Assembly (NCBI GenBank): GCA_023375785.1
Contig: SZWC01000580.1
Span: forward strand, 289,621-353,620
Source: Penium margaritaceum
Taxonomy: Eukaryota > Streptophyta > Zygnematophyceae > Desmidiales > Peniaceae
Reading direction: 5' to 3'
DNA: 64,000 nucleotides
Shown piece after piece: positions 42,701 through 55,100 of this stretch. The translations under genes and the position numbers were made by a program. Each line of letters starts with the position of its first letter. The stretch's first letter is position 1. The notes beneath the pieces are model-generated. The model ran no database searches, was not told the DNA's origin, and was given only the letters and a program-made list of their open reading frames with translations.

Positions 42701-45700
42701 TGTGTAAGTGTGTGTTATTGAGTGTAAGTCTTTGTTAGTGCGTGTAAGTACGTGTAAGTGCGTGTAAGTGCGTGTAAGTACATGTAAGTGCGTGTAAGTG
42801 CGTGTAAGTGCATTTAACTATGTGTAAGTGCGTGCAACTGCCTGTTAGTGCATTTAAGTGCGTGTAAGTATGTGCAAGTGTGTGCTAGTGTGTACATGTG
42901 TGTGTAAGTACGTGTAAGTGTGTGTAAGGGCGTATAAGTGCGTGTAAGTGCGTGTAAGTGCGCATAAGTGCGTATAAGTGCGTGTAAGTGCTTGTAAGTA
43001 CGTGTAAGTGTATGTAAGCACGTGTGAATACGTGTAAGTGCATGTAAGTGCGTGTAAGAATGTATAAGTGTATGTAACTGCATGTAAGTATGTGTAAGTG
43101 TGTGTAAGTGCTTGTAAGTGCGTGTAAGTACGTGTAAGTATATGTAAGTGCGTGTAAGTGCGTGTAAGTGCGTGTAATTGCGTATAAGTGTGTGTAACTT
43201 TGTGTAAGCGTATCTAACTACGTGCAAGTGCGAGTAAGTGTGGGTAAGTCCATGTATGTGCGTGTAAGTGCATGTAAGTGCATGTAAGTGCGTATAAGTG
43301 CATGTAAGTGCATGTAAGTGCGAGTAAGTGTGTAAGTGCGTGTAAGTATGTGTAATTGTGTGTAAGTATGTATAAGTGTGTGCAAGTGCGTGTAAGTATG
43401 TGTAAGTGCATGTAACTGTGTGTAAGTACGTGAAAGTGTGTGTAAGTGCGTGTAAGTCCGTGTAAGTGCGTGTAAGTGCGTGTAAGTGCTTGTAAGTGCG
43501 TGTAAGTACGTGTAAGTGCGTGTACGTGTGTGTAACTGCATGTAAGTGCGTGTAACTGAGTATACATGTGTGTAGGTATGTGTAAGTGCGTATAAGTGTG
43601 TGTAAGTGTGTGTAAGTGCGTGTAAGTATGTGTAAGTGTGTGTAAGTGTGTGTAAGTACGTGTAAGTGTCTGTAAGTACGTGTAAGTACGTGTAAGTGTG
43701 TGTAAGTGCGGGTACGTTCGTGTACGTGCGTGTAAGTGGGTGTAGGTTCAATCAACTGCGTGTAAGTACATGTAAGTGCGTGCGTGTAAGTTCATGTAAG
43801 TGTGTATAAGTGAGTGTAAGTGTGTGCAAGTACGTGTAAGTACGTGTAAGTATGTGTAAGTGCCTATAAGTGAGTGTAACTATGTGTAAGTATCTGTAAG
43901 TGTGTGTAAGTACGTGTAAGTGCATGTAAGGGCGTGAAAGTACGTGTAACCACGTTTAACTGCGTGTATCTGCATGTAAGTGCGTGTAAGTGCGTGTAAG
44001 TGCGTGTAAGTGTGTGTAAGTATGTGTAAGTGTGTGAAAGTGCGTGCCAGTATGTGTACGTACATGTAAGTGCGTGTAAGTGCATGTAAGTGCGTGTAAG
44101 TGCGTGTAAGTACGTGTAAGTGCGTGAAATTGCGTGTAAGTGTGTGTAAGTGCATGTAATTGTATGAAAATATGTGTAAGTGCTTCTAAGTGTGTGTAAG
44201 TGTGTGTAAGTGCGAGTAAGTACGTGTAAGTGCGTGTAAGTATGTGTTAGTGTGTGTAACTGCGTGTAAGTGCATGTAAGGGCGTGTAAGTGCGTGTAAG
44301 TGTGTGTAAGTACATGTAAGTGCATGTGAGTGCGTGTAAGTGCGTGTAAGTGCGTATAAGTATGTGTAAGTGCGTGTAAGTGCGTGTAAGTGTTTGTAAG
44401 TGCATGTAAATACGTGTAAGCGTGTGTAAGTATGTGTAATTATGTGTAAGTGCATGTGAGTGCATTAAGTGTGTGTAAGCACGTGTAAGTGGGTATAAGT
44501 GTGTGTAAGTGCATGTAAGTGCGTGTAAGTGCGTGTAAGTGCGTGTAAGTGTGTGTGAGTATATATAAGTGCGTGTAAGTGTGCGTAACTGCGTGTAAGT
44601 ATGTGTAAGTGTGTGTAAGTGCTTATAAGTGTGTGTAAGTACGTGTAAGTGTGTGTAAGTGCGTGTAACTATGTGTAAGTGCGTGTAACTGTGTGTAAGT
44701 GTGTGTAAGTACGTGTAAGTGTGTATAAGTGCGTGTAAGTTTGTGTAAGTGTATGTAAGTACGTGTAAGTGTGTGTAAAAGCATGTAAGTGTTTGTAAAT
44801 GCGTGAAAGTACGTATAAGTACGTATAAGTGCATGTAAGTTTGTGAAAGTGCGTGTAAGTGTGTGTACATGCAATTAACTGAGTGTAAGTGCGTGTAAGT
44901 TTGTGTAAGTGTGTGTAAGTGGGTACAAGTGCGTGTAAGTGTGTGGAAGTGCGTGTAAGTGTGTGTAAGTGCATGTACGTGCGTGTAAGTGCGTGTAAGT
45001 ACGTGTAAGTGCGTGTAAGTGTGTGTAAGTACGTGGAAGTGTGTGTAAGCGCATGTAAGTGTGTGTAAGTACGTATATGTGCGTGTAAGTACGTGTAAGT
45101 GCCTGTAAGTGGTGTAAGTGCGTGTAAGTGCGAGTAAGTGCGTGTTAGTGTGTGTAATTGCGGGAAAGTGCATATAAGTACGTGTAAGTGCGTGTAAGTG
45201 CATGTAAGTACGTGTTAATGCGTATAAGTACATGTAAGTACGTGTAACTGCGTGTAAGTGCGCGTATGTATGTGTAAGTGCGTGTAAGTGCGTGTAAGTG
45301 CCTTTAGCTACGTGTACGTGTGTGTAAGTACGTGTAAGGGCGTATAAGTGCATGTAAGTGCGTATAAGTGCGTATAAGTGTGTGTAAGTGCGTGTAAGTG
45401 CACGTAAGCACGTGTAAGTATTTTTAAGTGCGTGTAAGAACGTGTAAGTGCGTGTAAGTGCGTGTACGTTCGTGTAAGTACGTGTAAGTGCGTGTTAGTA
45501 CAATTAACTGCGTGTAAGTCCGTGTAAGCTTGTGTACGTGCGTGTAAGTGCGTGTAAGTAAGTGTAAGTATGTGCAAGTACGTATAAGTACGTGTAAGTG
45601 TGTGTAAGTGTGTGTAAGTGAGTGTAAGTGCGTGTACGTGCGTGTAAGTGCGTGTAAGTGCTTGTAAGTGCATGTAAGTGCGTATAAGTATGTGTAAGTA

Positions 45701-47388
45701 CGTTTAAGTGTGTGTAAGTGCATGTAACTGTTTGTAAGTGCGTGTAACTATGTGTACGTGTGTGTAAGTGTGTGTAAGTGCGTCTAAGTGCGTGTAAGTA
45801 TGTGTAAGTACAATTAACTATGTATAAGTATGTGTAAGTGCGTGTAAGTGCAATTAACTGCATGTAAATACGTGTAAGTGTGTGTAATTGCGTGTAACTC
45901 TTTGTAAGTGCGTGTAAGTACGTGTAAGTGCGTGTAAGTGCGTGTAAGTTCATTTAAGTACGTGTAAGTGTGTGTAAGTGTAATTAGCTGTGTATAAATG
46001 CATGTAAGAACGTGTAAGTGTGTGTAAGTGCGTGTAAGTGCGTGTAAGTACGTGTAAGTGTGTGTAAGTGTGTGTAAGTACGTGTAAGTGTGTGTAAGTG
46101 CGTGTAAGTCCGTGTAAGTGTGTGTAAGTGCGTGTAAGTATGTGTAAGTACGTATAAGTGCGTGTAAGTAGGTGTAAGTGTGTGTAAGTACGTGTAAGTG
46201 TGTATAAGTACGTCTACGTGCGTGTAGGTATGTGTAAGCCTGTGTCAGTGTGCGTAAGTGCGTGTAAGTACGTCTAAGTGCATGTAAGTGTGTGTAAGTG
46301 TGTGTAACTGTGTGTAAGTGCATGTATGTGCGTGTAAGTGCATGTAAGTACTTATAAGTGTGTGTAAGTGCGTGTAAATGCGTGTAGGTGCATGTAAGTA
46401 CGTGTAAGCAGGTGTAAGTACGTGTAACTGATGTAAGTGTGTATAAGTGTGTGTAAGTGCATGTAAGTGCGTGTAAGTGCGTGTAAGTGTGTGTAAGTGT
46501 ATGTAAGTGTGTGTAAGTGTGTTTAAGTATGTGTAAGTTGATGTAAGTGTGTGTAAGTGCATGTAAGTATGTGTAAGTGTGTGTAAGTGTGTGTAAGTGT
46601 GTGTAAGTGCGTGTAAGTACATGTAAGTGCATGTAAGTGCATGCAAGTGCGTGTAAGTACGTATAAGTGCGTGTAAGTGCGTGTAAGCCTTTGTAACTGC
46701 GTATAAGAGCGTGTAAGTGCGGTTAAGTGCGTGTAAGTGTGTGTAGGTACGTGTAAGTGCGTGCAAGTGCGTGTAAGTGCGTGTAAGTACGTTTAAATGC
46801 ATGTAAGTTCGTGTAAGTATGTGTAAGTACGTGTAAGTGCGTGTAAGTGTGTGCAACTGCGTGTTAACATGTGTAAGTGCGTGTAACTGCGTGTAAGTGT
46901 ATGTTACTCACTGTACGTGTGTGTAAGTGCGTGTAAGTGTGCATAAGTGTGTGTAAGTGCATGTAAGTGCATGTAAGTGCGTGTAAGTGTGTGTAAGTAC
47001 GTGTAAGTGCGTGTATGTACGTGTAAGTATTTGAAAGTGCGTGTAAGTACGTGTAAGTACGTGTAAGTGCGTCTAAGTTTGTGTAAGTGCATGTAAGTGC
47101 GTGTAAGTACAATTAACTGCGTGTAAGTGCGTGTAAGTACGTGTAAGTGTATGTAGGTGCGTGCAAGTGAGTGTAAGTGTGTACAAGTAGGTGTAAGTAT
47201 GTGTAAGTGTGTGTAAGTGCGTGTAAGTGAGTGTAAGTGCGTGTAAGTATGTGTAAGTACTTTTAAGTACGTGTACGTGTGTGTACGTGTGTTTAAGTGC
47301 GTGTAAGTGCGTGTAAGTGTGTGTAAGTGCGTGTAAGTGTGTGTAAGTGCGTAAGTGCGTGTAAGTGCGTGTAAGTGCGTGTAAGTGC

Positions 47389-50300
47389 ATATAAGTGCGT
47401 GTAAGTATGAGTAAGTGTGTGTAAGTGTATATAAGTGCGTGTAAGTATGAGTAAGTGTGTGTAAGTGTATATAAGTGCGTGTAAGTATGAGTAAGTGTGT
47501 GTAAGTGTATATAAGTGCGTGTAAGTATGAGTAAGTGTGTGTAAGTGTATATAAGTGCGTGTAAGTATGAGTAAGTGTGTGTAAGTGTATATAAGTGCGT
47601 GTAAGTATGAGTAAGTGTGTGTAAGTGTATATAAGTGCGTGTAAGTATGAGTAAGTGTGTGTAAGTGTATATAAGTGCGTGTAAGTATGAGTAAGTGTGT
47701 GTAAGTGTATATAAGTGCGTGTAAGTATGAGTAAGTGTGTGTAAGTGTATATAAGTGCGTGTAAGTATGAGTAAGTGTGTGTAAGTGTATATAAGTGCGT
47801 GTAAGTATGAGTAAGTGTGTGTAAGTGTATATAAGTGCGTGTAAGTATGAGTAAGTGTGTGTAAGTGTATATAAGTGCGTGTAAGTATGAGTAAGTGTGT
47901 GTAAGTGTATATAAGTGCGTGTAAGTATGAGTAAGTGTGTGTAAGTGTATATAAGTGCGTGTAAGTATGAGTAAGTGTGTGTAAGTGTATATAAGTGCGT
48001 GTAAGTATGAGTAAGTGTGTGTAAGTGTATATAAGTGCGTGTAAGTATGAGTAAGTGTGTGTAAGTGTATATAAGTGCGTGTAAGTATGAGTAAGTGTGT
48101 GTAAGTGTATATAAGTGCGTGTAAGTATGAGTAAGTGTGTGTAAGTGTATATAAGTGCGTGTAAGTATGAGTAAGTGTGTGTAAGTGTATATAAGTGCGT
48201 GTAAGTATGAGTAAGTGTGTGTAAGTGTATATAAGTGCGTGTAAGTATGAGTAAGTGTGTGTAAGTGTATATAAGTGCGTGTAAGTATGAGTAAGTGTGT
48301 GTAAGTGTATATAAGTGCGTGTAAGTATGAGTAAGTGTGTGTAAGTGTATATAAGTGCGTGTAAGTATGAGTAAGTGTGTGTAAGTGTATATAAGTGCGT
48401 GTAAGTATGAGTAAGTGTGTGTAAGTGTATATAAGTGCGTGTAAGTATGAGTAAGTGTGTGTAAGTGTATATAAGTGCGTGTAAGTATGAGTAAGTGTGT
48501 GTAAGTGTATATAAGTGCGTGTAAGTATGAGTAAGTGTGTGTAAGTGTATATAAGTGCGTGTAAGTATGAGTAAGTGTGTGTAAGTGTATATAAGTGCGT
48601 GTAAGTATGAGTAAGTGTGTGTAAGTGTATATAAGTGCGTGTAAGTATGAGTAAGTGTGTGTAAGTGTATATAAGTGCGTGTAAGTATGAGTAAGTGTGT
48701 GTAAGTGTATATAAGTGCGTGTAAGTATGAGTAAGTGTGTGTAAGTGTATATAAGTGCGTGTAAGTATGAGTAAGTGTGTGTAAGTGTATATAAGTGCGT
48801 GTAAGTATGAGTAAGTGTGTGTAAGTGTATATAAGTGCGTGTAAGTATGAGTAAGTGTGTGTAAGTGTATATAAGTGCGTGTAAGTATGAGTAAGTGTGT
48901 GTAAGTGTATATAAGTGCGTGTAAGTATGAGTAAGTGTGTGTAAGTGTATATAAGTGCGTGTAAGTATGAGTAAGTGTGTGTAAGTGTATATAAGTGCGT
49001 GTAAGTATGAGTAAGTGTGTGTAAGTGTATATAAGTGCGTGTAAGTATGAGTAAGTGTGTGTAAGTGTATATAAGTGCGTGTAAGTATGAGTAAGTGTGT
49101 GTAAGTGTATATAAGTGCGTGTAAGTATGAGTAAGTGTGTGTAAGTGTATATAAGTGCGTGTAAGTATGAGTAAGTGTGTGTAAGTGTATATAAGTGCGT
49201 GTAAGTATGAGTAAGTGTGTGTAAGTGTATATAAGTGCGTGTAAGTATGAGTAAGTGTGTGTAAGTGTATATAAGTGCGTGTAAGTATGAGTAAGTGTGT
49301 GTAAGTGTATATAAGTGCGTGTAAGTATGAGTAAGTGTGTGTAAGTGTATATAAGTGCGTGTAAGTATGAGTAAGTGTGTGTAAGTGTATATAAGTGCGT
49401 GTAAGTATGAGTAAGTGTGTGTAAGTGTATATAAGTGCGTGTAAGTATGAGTAAGTGTGTGTAAGTGTATATAAGTGCGTGTAAGTATGAGTAAGTGTGT
49501 GTAAGTGTATATAAGTGCGTGTAAGTATGAGTAAGTGTGTGTAAGTGTATATAAGTGCGTGTAAGTATGAGTAAGTGTGTGTAAGTGTATATAAGTGCGT
49601 GTAAGTATGAGTAAGTGTGTGTAAGTGTATATAAGTGCGTGTAAGTATGAGTAAGTGTGTGTAAGTGTATATAAGTGCGTGTAAGTATGAGTAAGTGTGT
49701 GTAAGTGTATATAAGTGCGTGTAAGTATGAGTAAGTGTGTGTAAGTGTATATAAGTGCGTGTAAGTATGAGTAAGTGTGTGTAAGTGTATATAAGTGCGT
49801 GTAAGTATGAGTAAGTGTGTGTAAGTGTATATAAGTGCGTGTAAGTATGAGTAAGTGTGTGTAAGTGTATATAAGTGCGTGTAAGTATGAGTAAGTGTGT
49901 GTAAGTGTATATAAGTGCGTGTAAGTATGAGTAAGTGTGTGTAAGTGTATATAAGTGCGTGTAAGTATGAGTAAGTGTGTGTAAGTGTATATAAGTGCGT
50001 GTAAGTATGAGTAAGTGTGTGTAAGTGTATATAAGTGCGTGTAAGTATGAGTAAGTGTGTGTAAGTGTATATAAGTGCGTGTAAGTATGAGTAAGTGTGT
50101 GTAAGTGTATATAAGTGCGTGTAAGTATGAGTAAGTGTGTGTAAGTGTATATAAGTGCGTGTAAGTATGAGTAAGTGTGTGTAAGTGTATATAAGTGCGT
50201 GTAAGTATGAGTAAGTGTGTGTAAGTGTATATAAGTGCGTGTAAGTATGAGTAAGTGTGTGTAAGTGTATATAAGTGCGTGTAAGTATGAGTAAGTGTGT

Positions 50301-51249
50301 GTAAGTGTATATAAGTGCGTGTAAGTATGAGTAAGTGTGTGTAAGTGTATATAAGTGCGTGTAAGTATGAGTAAGTGTGTGTAAGTGTATATAAGTGCGT
50401 GTAAGTATGAGTAAGTGTGTGTAAGTGTATATAAGTGCGTGTAAGTATGAGTAAGTGTGTGTAAGTGTATATAAGTGCGTGTAAGTATGAGTAAGTGTGT
50501 GTAAGTGTATATAAGTGCGTGTAAGTATGAGTAAGTGTGTGTAAGTGTATATAAGTGCGTGTAAGTATGAGTAAGTGTGTGTAAGTGTATATAAGTGCGT
50601 GTAAGTATGAGTAAGTGTGTGTAAGTGTATATAAGTGCGTGTAAGTATGAGTAAGTGTGTGTAAGTGTATATAAGTGCGTGTAAGTATGAGTAAGTGTGT
50701 GTAAGTGTATATAAGTGCGTGTAAGTATGAGTAAGTGTGTGTAAGTGTATATAAGTGCGTGTAAGTATGAGTAAGTGTGTGTAAGTGTATATAAGTGCGT
50801 GTAAGTATGAGTAAGTGTGTGTAAGTGTATATAAGTGCGTGTAAGTATGAGTAAGTGTGTGTAAGTGTATATAAGTGCGTGTAAGTATGAGTAAGTGTGT
50901 GTAAGTGTATATAAGTGCGTGTAAGTATGAGTAAGTGTGTGTAAGTGTATATAAGTGCGTGTAAGTATGAGTAAGTGTGTGTAAGTGTATATAAGTGCGT
51001 GTAAGTATGAGTAAGTGTGTGTAAGTGTATATAAGTGCGTGTAAGTATGAGTAAGTGTGTGTAAGTGTATATAAGTGCGTGTAAGTATGAGTAAGTGTGT
51101 GTAAGTGTATATAAGTGCGTGTAAGTATGAGTAAGTGTGTGTAAGTGTATATAAGTGCGTGTAAGTATGAGTAAGTGTGTGTAAGTGTATATAAGTGCGT
51201 GTAAGTATGAGTAAGTGTGTGTAAGTGTATATAAGTGCGTGTAAGTATG
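47389..51249 (-). repeat. Homogeneous 40-bp tandem block (about 96.5 units)
   Basis: Four decamers in fixed order (GTAAGTATGA, GTAAGTGTGT, GTAAGTGTAT and ATAAGTGCGT) repeat with no difference that I can see for 3861 bp. The flanking satellite varies in almost every unit. The block begins after a GTGCAT variant at 47388 and ends where GTAAGTATGA becomes GTAAGTATGT at 51250. Read on the minus strand it gives a perfect 40-residue periodic open frame in all three phases, which has no sign of being a gene. Confidence 0.95.
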
Positions 51250-51830
51250 TGCAAGTGTGTGTAAGTGCGTGTAAGTGCGTGTAAGTGCGTGTAAGTGCAT
51301 GTAAGTGCGTGTAAGTGCGTGTAAGTGCGTGTAAGTGCGTGTAAGTGTGTGTAAGTGCGTGTAAGTGCATGTAAGTGCGTGTAAGTATGTGTAAGTGTGT
51401 GTAAGTGCATGTTAGTACATGTAAGTGCGTGTAAGTGCGTACAAGAATGTGTAACTGCGTGTAAGTAGGTGTAAGTGTGGGTAAGTGTGTGTAAGTGTGT
51501 GTAAGTGTGTATAAGTGCGTATAAGTGCGTATAAGTGCGTGTAAGTACGTGTAAGTGCGTGTAAGTACGTGTAAGTGCGTGTAAGTGCGTGTAAGTATGG
51601 GTAAATATGTGGAAGTGCGTGTAAGTGTGTACAAGTACGCGTAAGTGCATGTAAGTGCGTGTAAGTGTATGCAAGTTCGCGTAAGTGCATGTAAGTACGT
51701 ATAAGTGTGTATAACCGCGTGTAAGTGCATGTAAGTACTTGTAAGTACGTGTGAGTGCGTGTAAGTGTGTATAAGTGCATGTAACTATTCGTAAGTGCGT
51801 ATAACTATGTGTATGTGTTTATAAGTACGT

Positions 51831-52140
51831 GTAAGTGTGTATAAGTGTGTGTAAGTGCGTGTAAGTATGTGTGAGTGCGTGTAAGTGCGTGTAAGTGCAT
51901 GTAAGTATGTGTAAGTATTTGTAAGTGCGTGTAAGTATGTGAAAGTGTGTGTAAGTGCGTGTAAGTACGTGTAAGTACGTGTAAGTACGTGTAAGTACGT
52001 GTAAGTACGTGTAAGTACGTGTAAGTGTGTATAAGTGTGTGTAAGTGCGTGTAAGTATGTGTGAGTGCGTGTAAGTGCGTGTAAGTGCATGTAAGTATGT
52101 GTAAGTATTTGTAAGTGCGTGTAAGTATGTGAAAGTGTGT
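51831..52140 (-). repeat. Exact 120-bp duplication flanking a run of identical units
   Basis: 51831-51950 and 52021-52140 are identical over twelve decamers. Between them (51961-52020) lie six identical GTAAGTACGT units. The spacing of 190 bp keeps the decamer phase, as expected from slippage or unequal exchange. Confidence 0.85.
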
Positions 52141-55100
52141 ATAAGTCCGTGTAAGTGTGTGTAAGTGCAATTAACTGCATGTAAGTGCATGAAAGTACAT
52201 GTAAGTACGTGTAAGTACATGTAAGTGCATGTACGTGTGTGCAAGTACGTGTAAGTGCGTGTAAGTGCATTTGAGTGCGTGTAAGTGGGTGTAATTGTGT
52301 GTAAGTGTGTGTAAGTGCGTGCAAGCGTGTGTAAGTACGTGTAAGTGCGTATAAGTGCGTGTAAGTTTGTGTAAGTGTGTGTAATTGTGTGTAAGTCCTT
52401 GTAAGTGCGTGTAAGTACGTGTAAGTGCGCGTAAGTGCGTGTAAGTTTTTGTAAGTGCGTGTAAGTGCGTGTAAGTGCATTTAACTGCGTGTAAGTGCAT
52501 GTAAGTGCCTGTTAGTGTGTTTAAGTGTGTGTAAGTATGTGCAAGTGTGTGCTAGTGCATACATGTGTGTGTAAGTACATGTAAGTGTGTGTAAGGGCGT
52601 GTAAGTGCGTGTAAGTGCGTGTAAGTGCGCATAAGTGCGTATAAGTGCGTGTAAGTGCGTGTAAGTTCTTGTAAGTGCTTGTAAGTGCGTGTAATTGCGT
52701 GTAAGTGCATGTAAGTACGTTGAAGTCCGTGTGAGTGCATGTAAGTGTGTGTAATTGTGTGTAAGTACGTGTAAGTGTGTGTAAGTGCATGTAAGTGTGT
52801 GTGAGTACGTGTAAGTGTGTATAAGTGCGTGTAAGTGCGTGTAAGTACGTGTAAGTGTATGTAACTATGTGTGAATACGTGTAAGTGCATGTAACTGCGT
52901 GTAAGTACGTGTAAGTGCATGAAACTGCATGTAAGTACGTGTAAGTGCATGTAAGTACGTGTAAGTGCGTGTAAGTACGTGTAAGTGCGTGTAAGTGCGT
53001 GTAAGTATGGGTAAATACGTGGAAGTGCATGTAAGTGTGTACAAGTACGTGTAAGTGCGTGTAAGTGCGTGTAAGTGTATGCAAGTACGCGTAAGTGCGT
53101 GTAAGTACGTATAAGTGTGTATAACCGCATCTAATTGCATGTAAGTGCTTGTAAGTACGTGAAAGTGTGTGTAAGTGCGTATAAGTGCATGTAACTAACT
53201 GTAAGTGCGTATAACCATGTGTATGTGTGTATAAGTATGTGTAAGTGTGTATAAGTGTGTGTAAGTGCGTGTGATTACATGTGAGTGTGTGTAAGTGCGT
53301 GTGAGTGCATGTAAATATGTGTAAGTGTCTGTAAGTGCGTGTAAGTATGTGTAAGTGTGTGTAAGTCTGTGTAAGTGTGTGTAAGTGCAATTAACAGCAT
53401 GTAAGTGCATGTAAGTACGTGTAAGTACGTGTAAGTACGTGTAAGTGCGTGTAAGTGCGTGTAAGTGCGTGTAAGTGTGGGTAAGTGCATGTAAGTGTGT
53501 GTAAGTGCATATAAGTGCGTGTAATTGCATGTAAGTGCGTGGAAGTGCATGTAAGTGCGTGTAAGTATGTGTAAGTGCGTGTAAGTATGTGTAATTGTGT
53601 GTAAGTATGTATAAGTGCGTGCAAGTGCGTGTAAGCATGTGTAAGTGCATGTAACTATGTGTAAGTACGTGAAAGTGCGTGTAAGCGCATGTAAGTGCGT
53701 GTAAGTGCGTGTAAGTGCGTGTAAGTGCTTGTAAGTGCGTGTAAGTACGTGTAAGTGCGTGTAAGTGCGTGTAACTGCATGTAAGTGCGTGTAACTGAGA
53801 ATACATGTGTGTAAGTACGTGAAAGTGCGTATAAGTGTGTGTAAGTGTGTGTAAGTGCGTGTAAGTATGTGTAAGTGTGTCTAAGTACGTGTAAGTACGT
53901 GTAAGTGTTTGTAAGTATGTGTAAGTACGTGTAAGTGTGTGTAAGTGTGGGTACGTTCGTGTAAGTGCGTGTAAGTGGGTGTAGGTACTATTAACTGCGT
54001 GTATGTGCGTGTAAGTGCGTGTAAGTGCGTGTAAGTTCATGTAAGTGTGTGTAAGTGAGTGTAAGTGTGTGCAAGTATGTGTAAGTACGTGTAAGTGTGT
54101 GTAAGTGCCTGTAAGTGAGTGTAAGTATGTGTAAGTATCTGTAAGTGTGTGTAAGTACATGTAAGTGCACGTAAGGGCGTGTAAGTACGTGTAACTACGT
54201 TTAACTGCGTGTAAGTGCATGTAAGTGCGTGTAAGTGTGTGTAAGTGCGTGTAAGTGCGTGTAAGTATGTGTAAGTGTGTGAAAGTGCGTGCAAGTATGT
54301 GTAAGTACATGTAAGTGCGTGTAAGTGCATGTAAGTGCGTGTAAGTGTGTGTAAGTACGTGTAAGTGCGTGTAAGTGCGGGTAAGTGTGTGTAAGTGCAT
54401 GTGATTGCATATAAATATGTATAAGTGCTTGTAAGTGTGTGTAAGTGTGTGCACGTGCAAGTAAGTACGTGTAAGTGCGTGTAAGTATGTGTTAGTATGT
54501 GTACCTGCGTGTAAGTGCAGGCAAGGGCGTGTAAGTGCGTGTAAGTGTGTGTAAGTATATATAAGTGCATGTGAGTGCGTGTAAGTGCGTGTAAGTGCGT
54601 ATAAGTACGTGTAAGTGTGTGTAAGTGTGTGTGAGTGTTTGAAAGTGCATGTAAATACGTGTAAGTGTGTGTAAGTATGTGTGATTATGTGTAAGTGCAT
54701 GTGAGTGCATTAAGTGTGTGTAAGTATGTGTAAGTGGGTATAAGTGCGTGTAAGTGCATGTAAGTGCGTGTAAGTGCGTATAAGTGCGTGTAAGTGTGTG
54801 TAAGTGTATATAAGTGCGTGTAAGTGTGCGTAACTGCGTGTAAGTATGTGTAAGTGTGTGTAAGTGCTCATAAGTGTGTGTAAGTATGTGTAAGTGTGTG
54901 TAAGTGCGTGTAACTATGTGTAAGTGCGTGTAACTGTGTGTAAGTGTGTGTAAGTACGTGTAAGTGTGTGTAAGTACGTGTAAGTTTATATAAGTGTATG
55001 TAAGTGCGTGTAAGTGTGTGTAAGTGCATGTAAGTGTTTGTAAATGGGTGTAAGTATGTATAAGTTCGTAGAAGTGCGTGTAAGTGTGTGTAAGTGCGTG

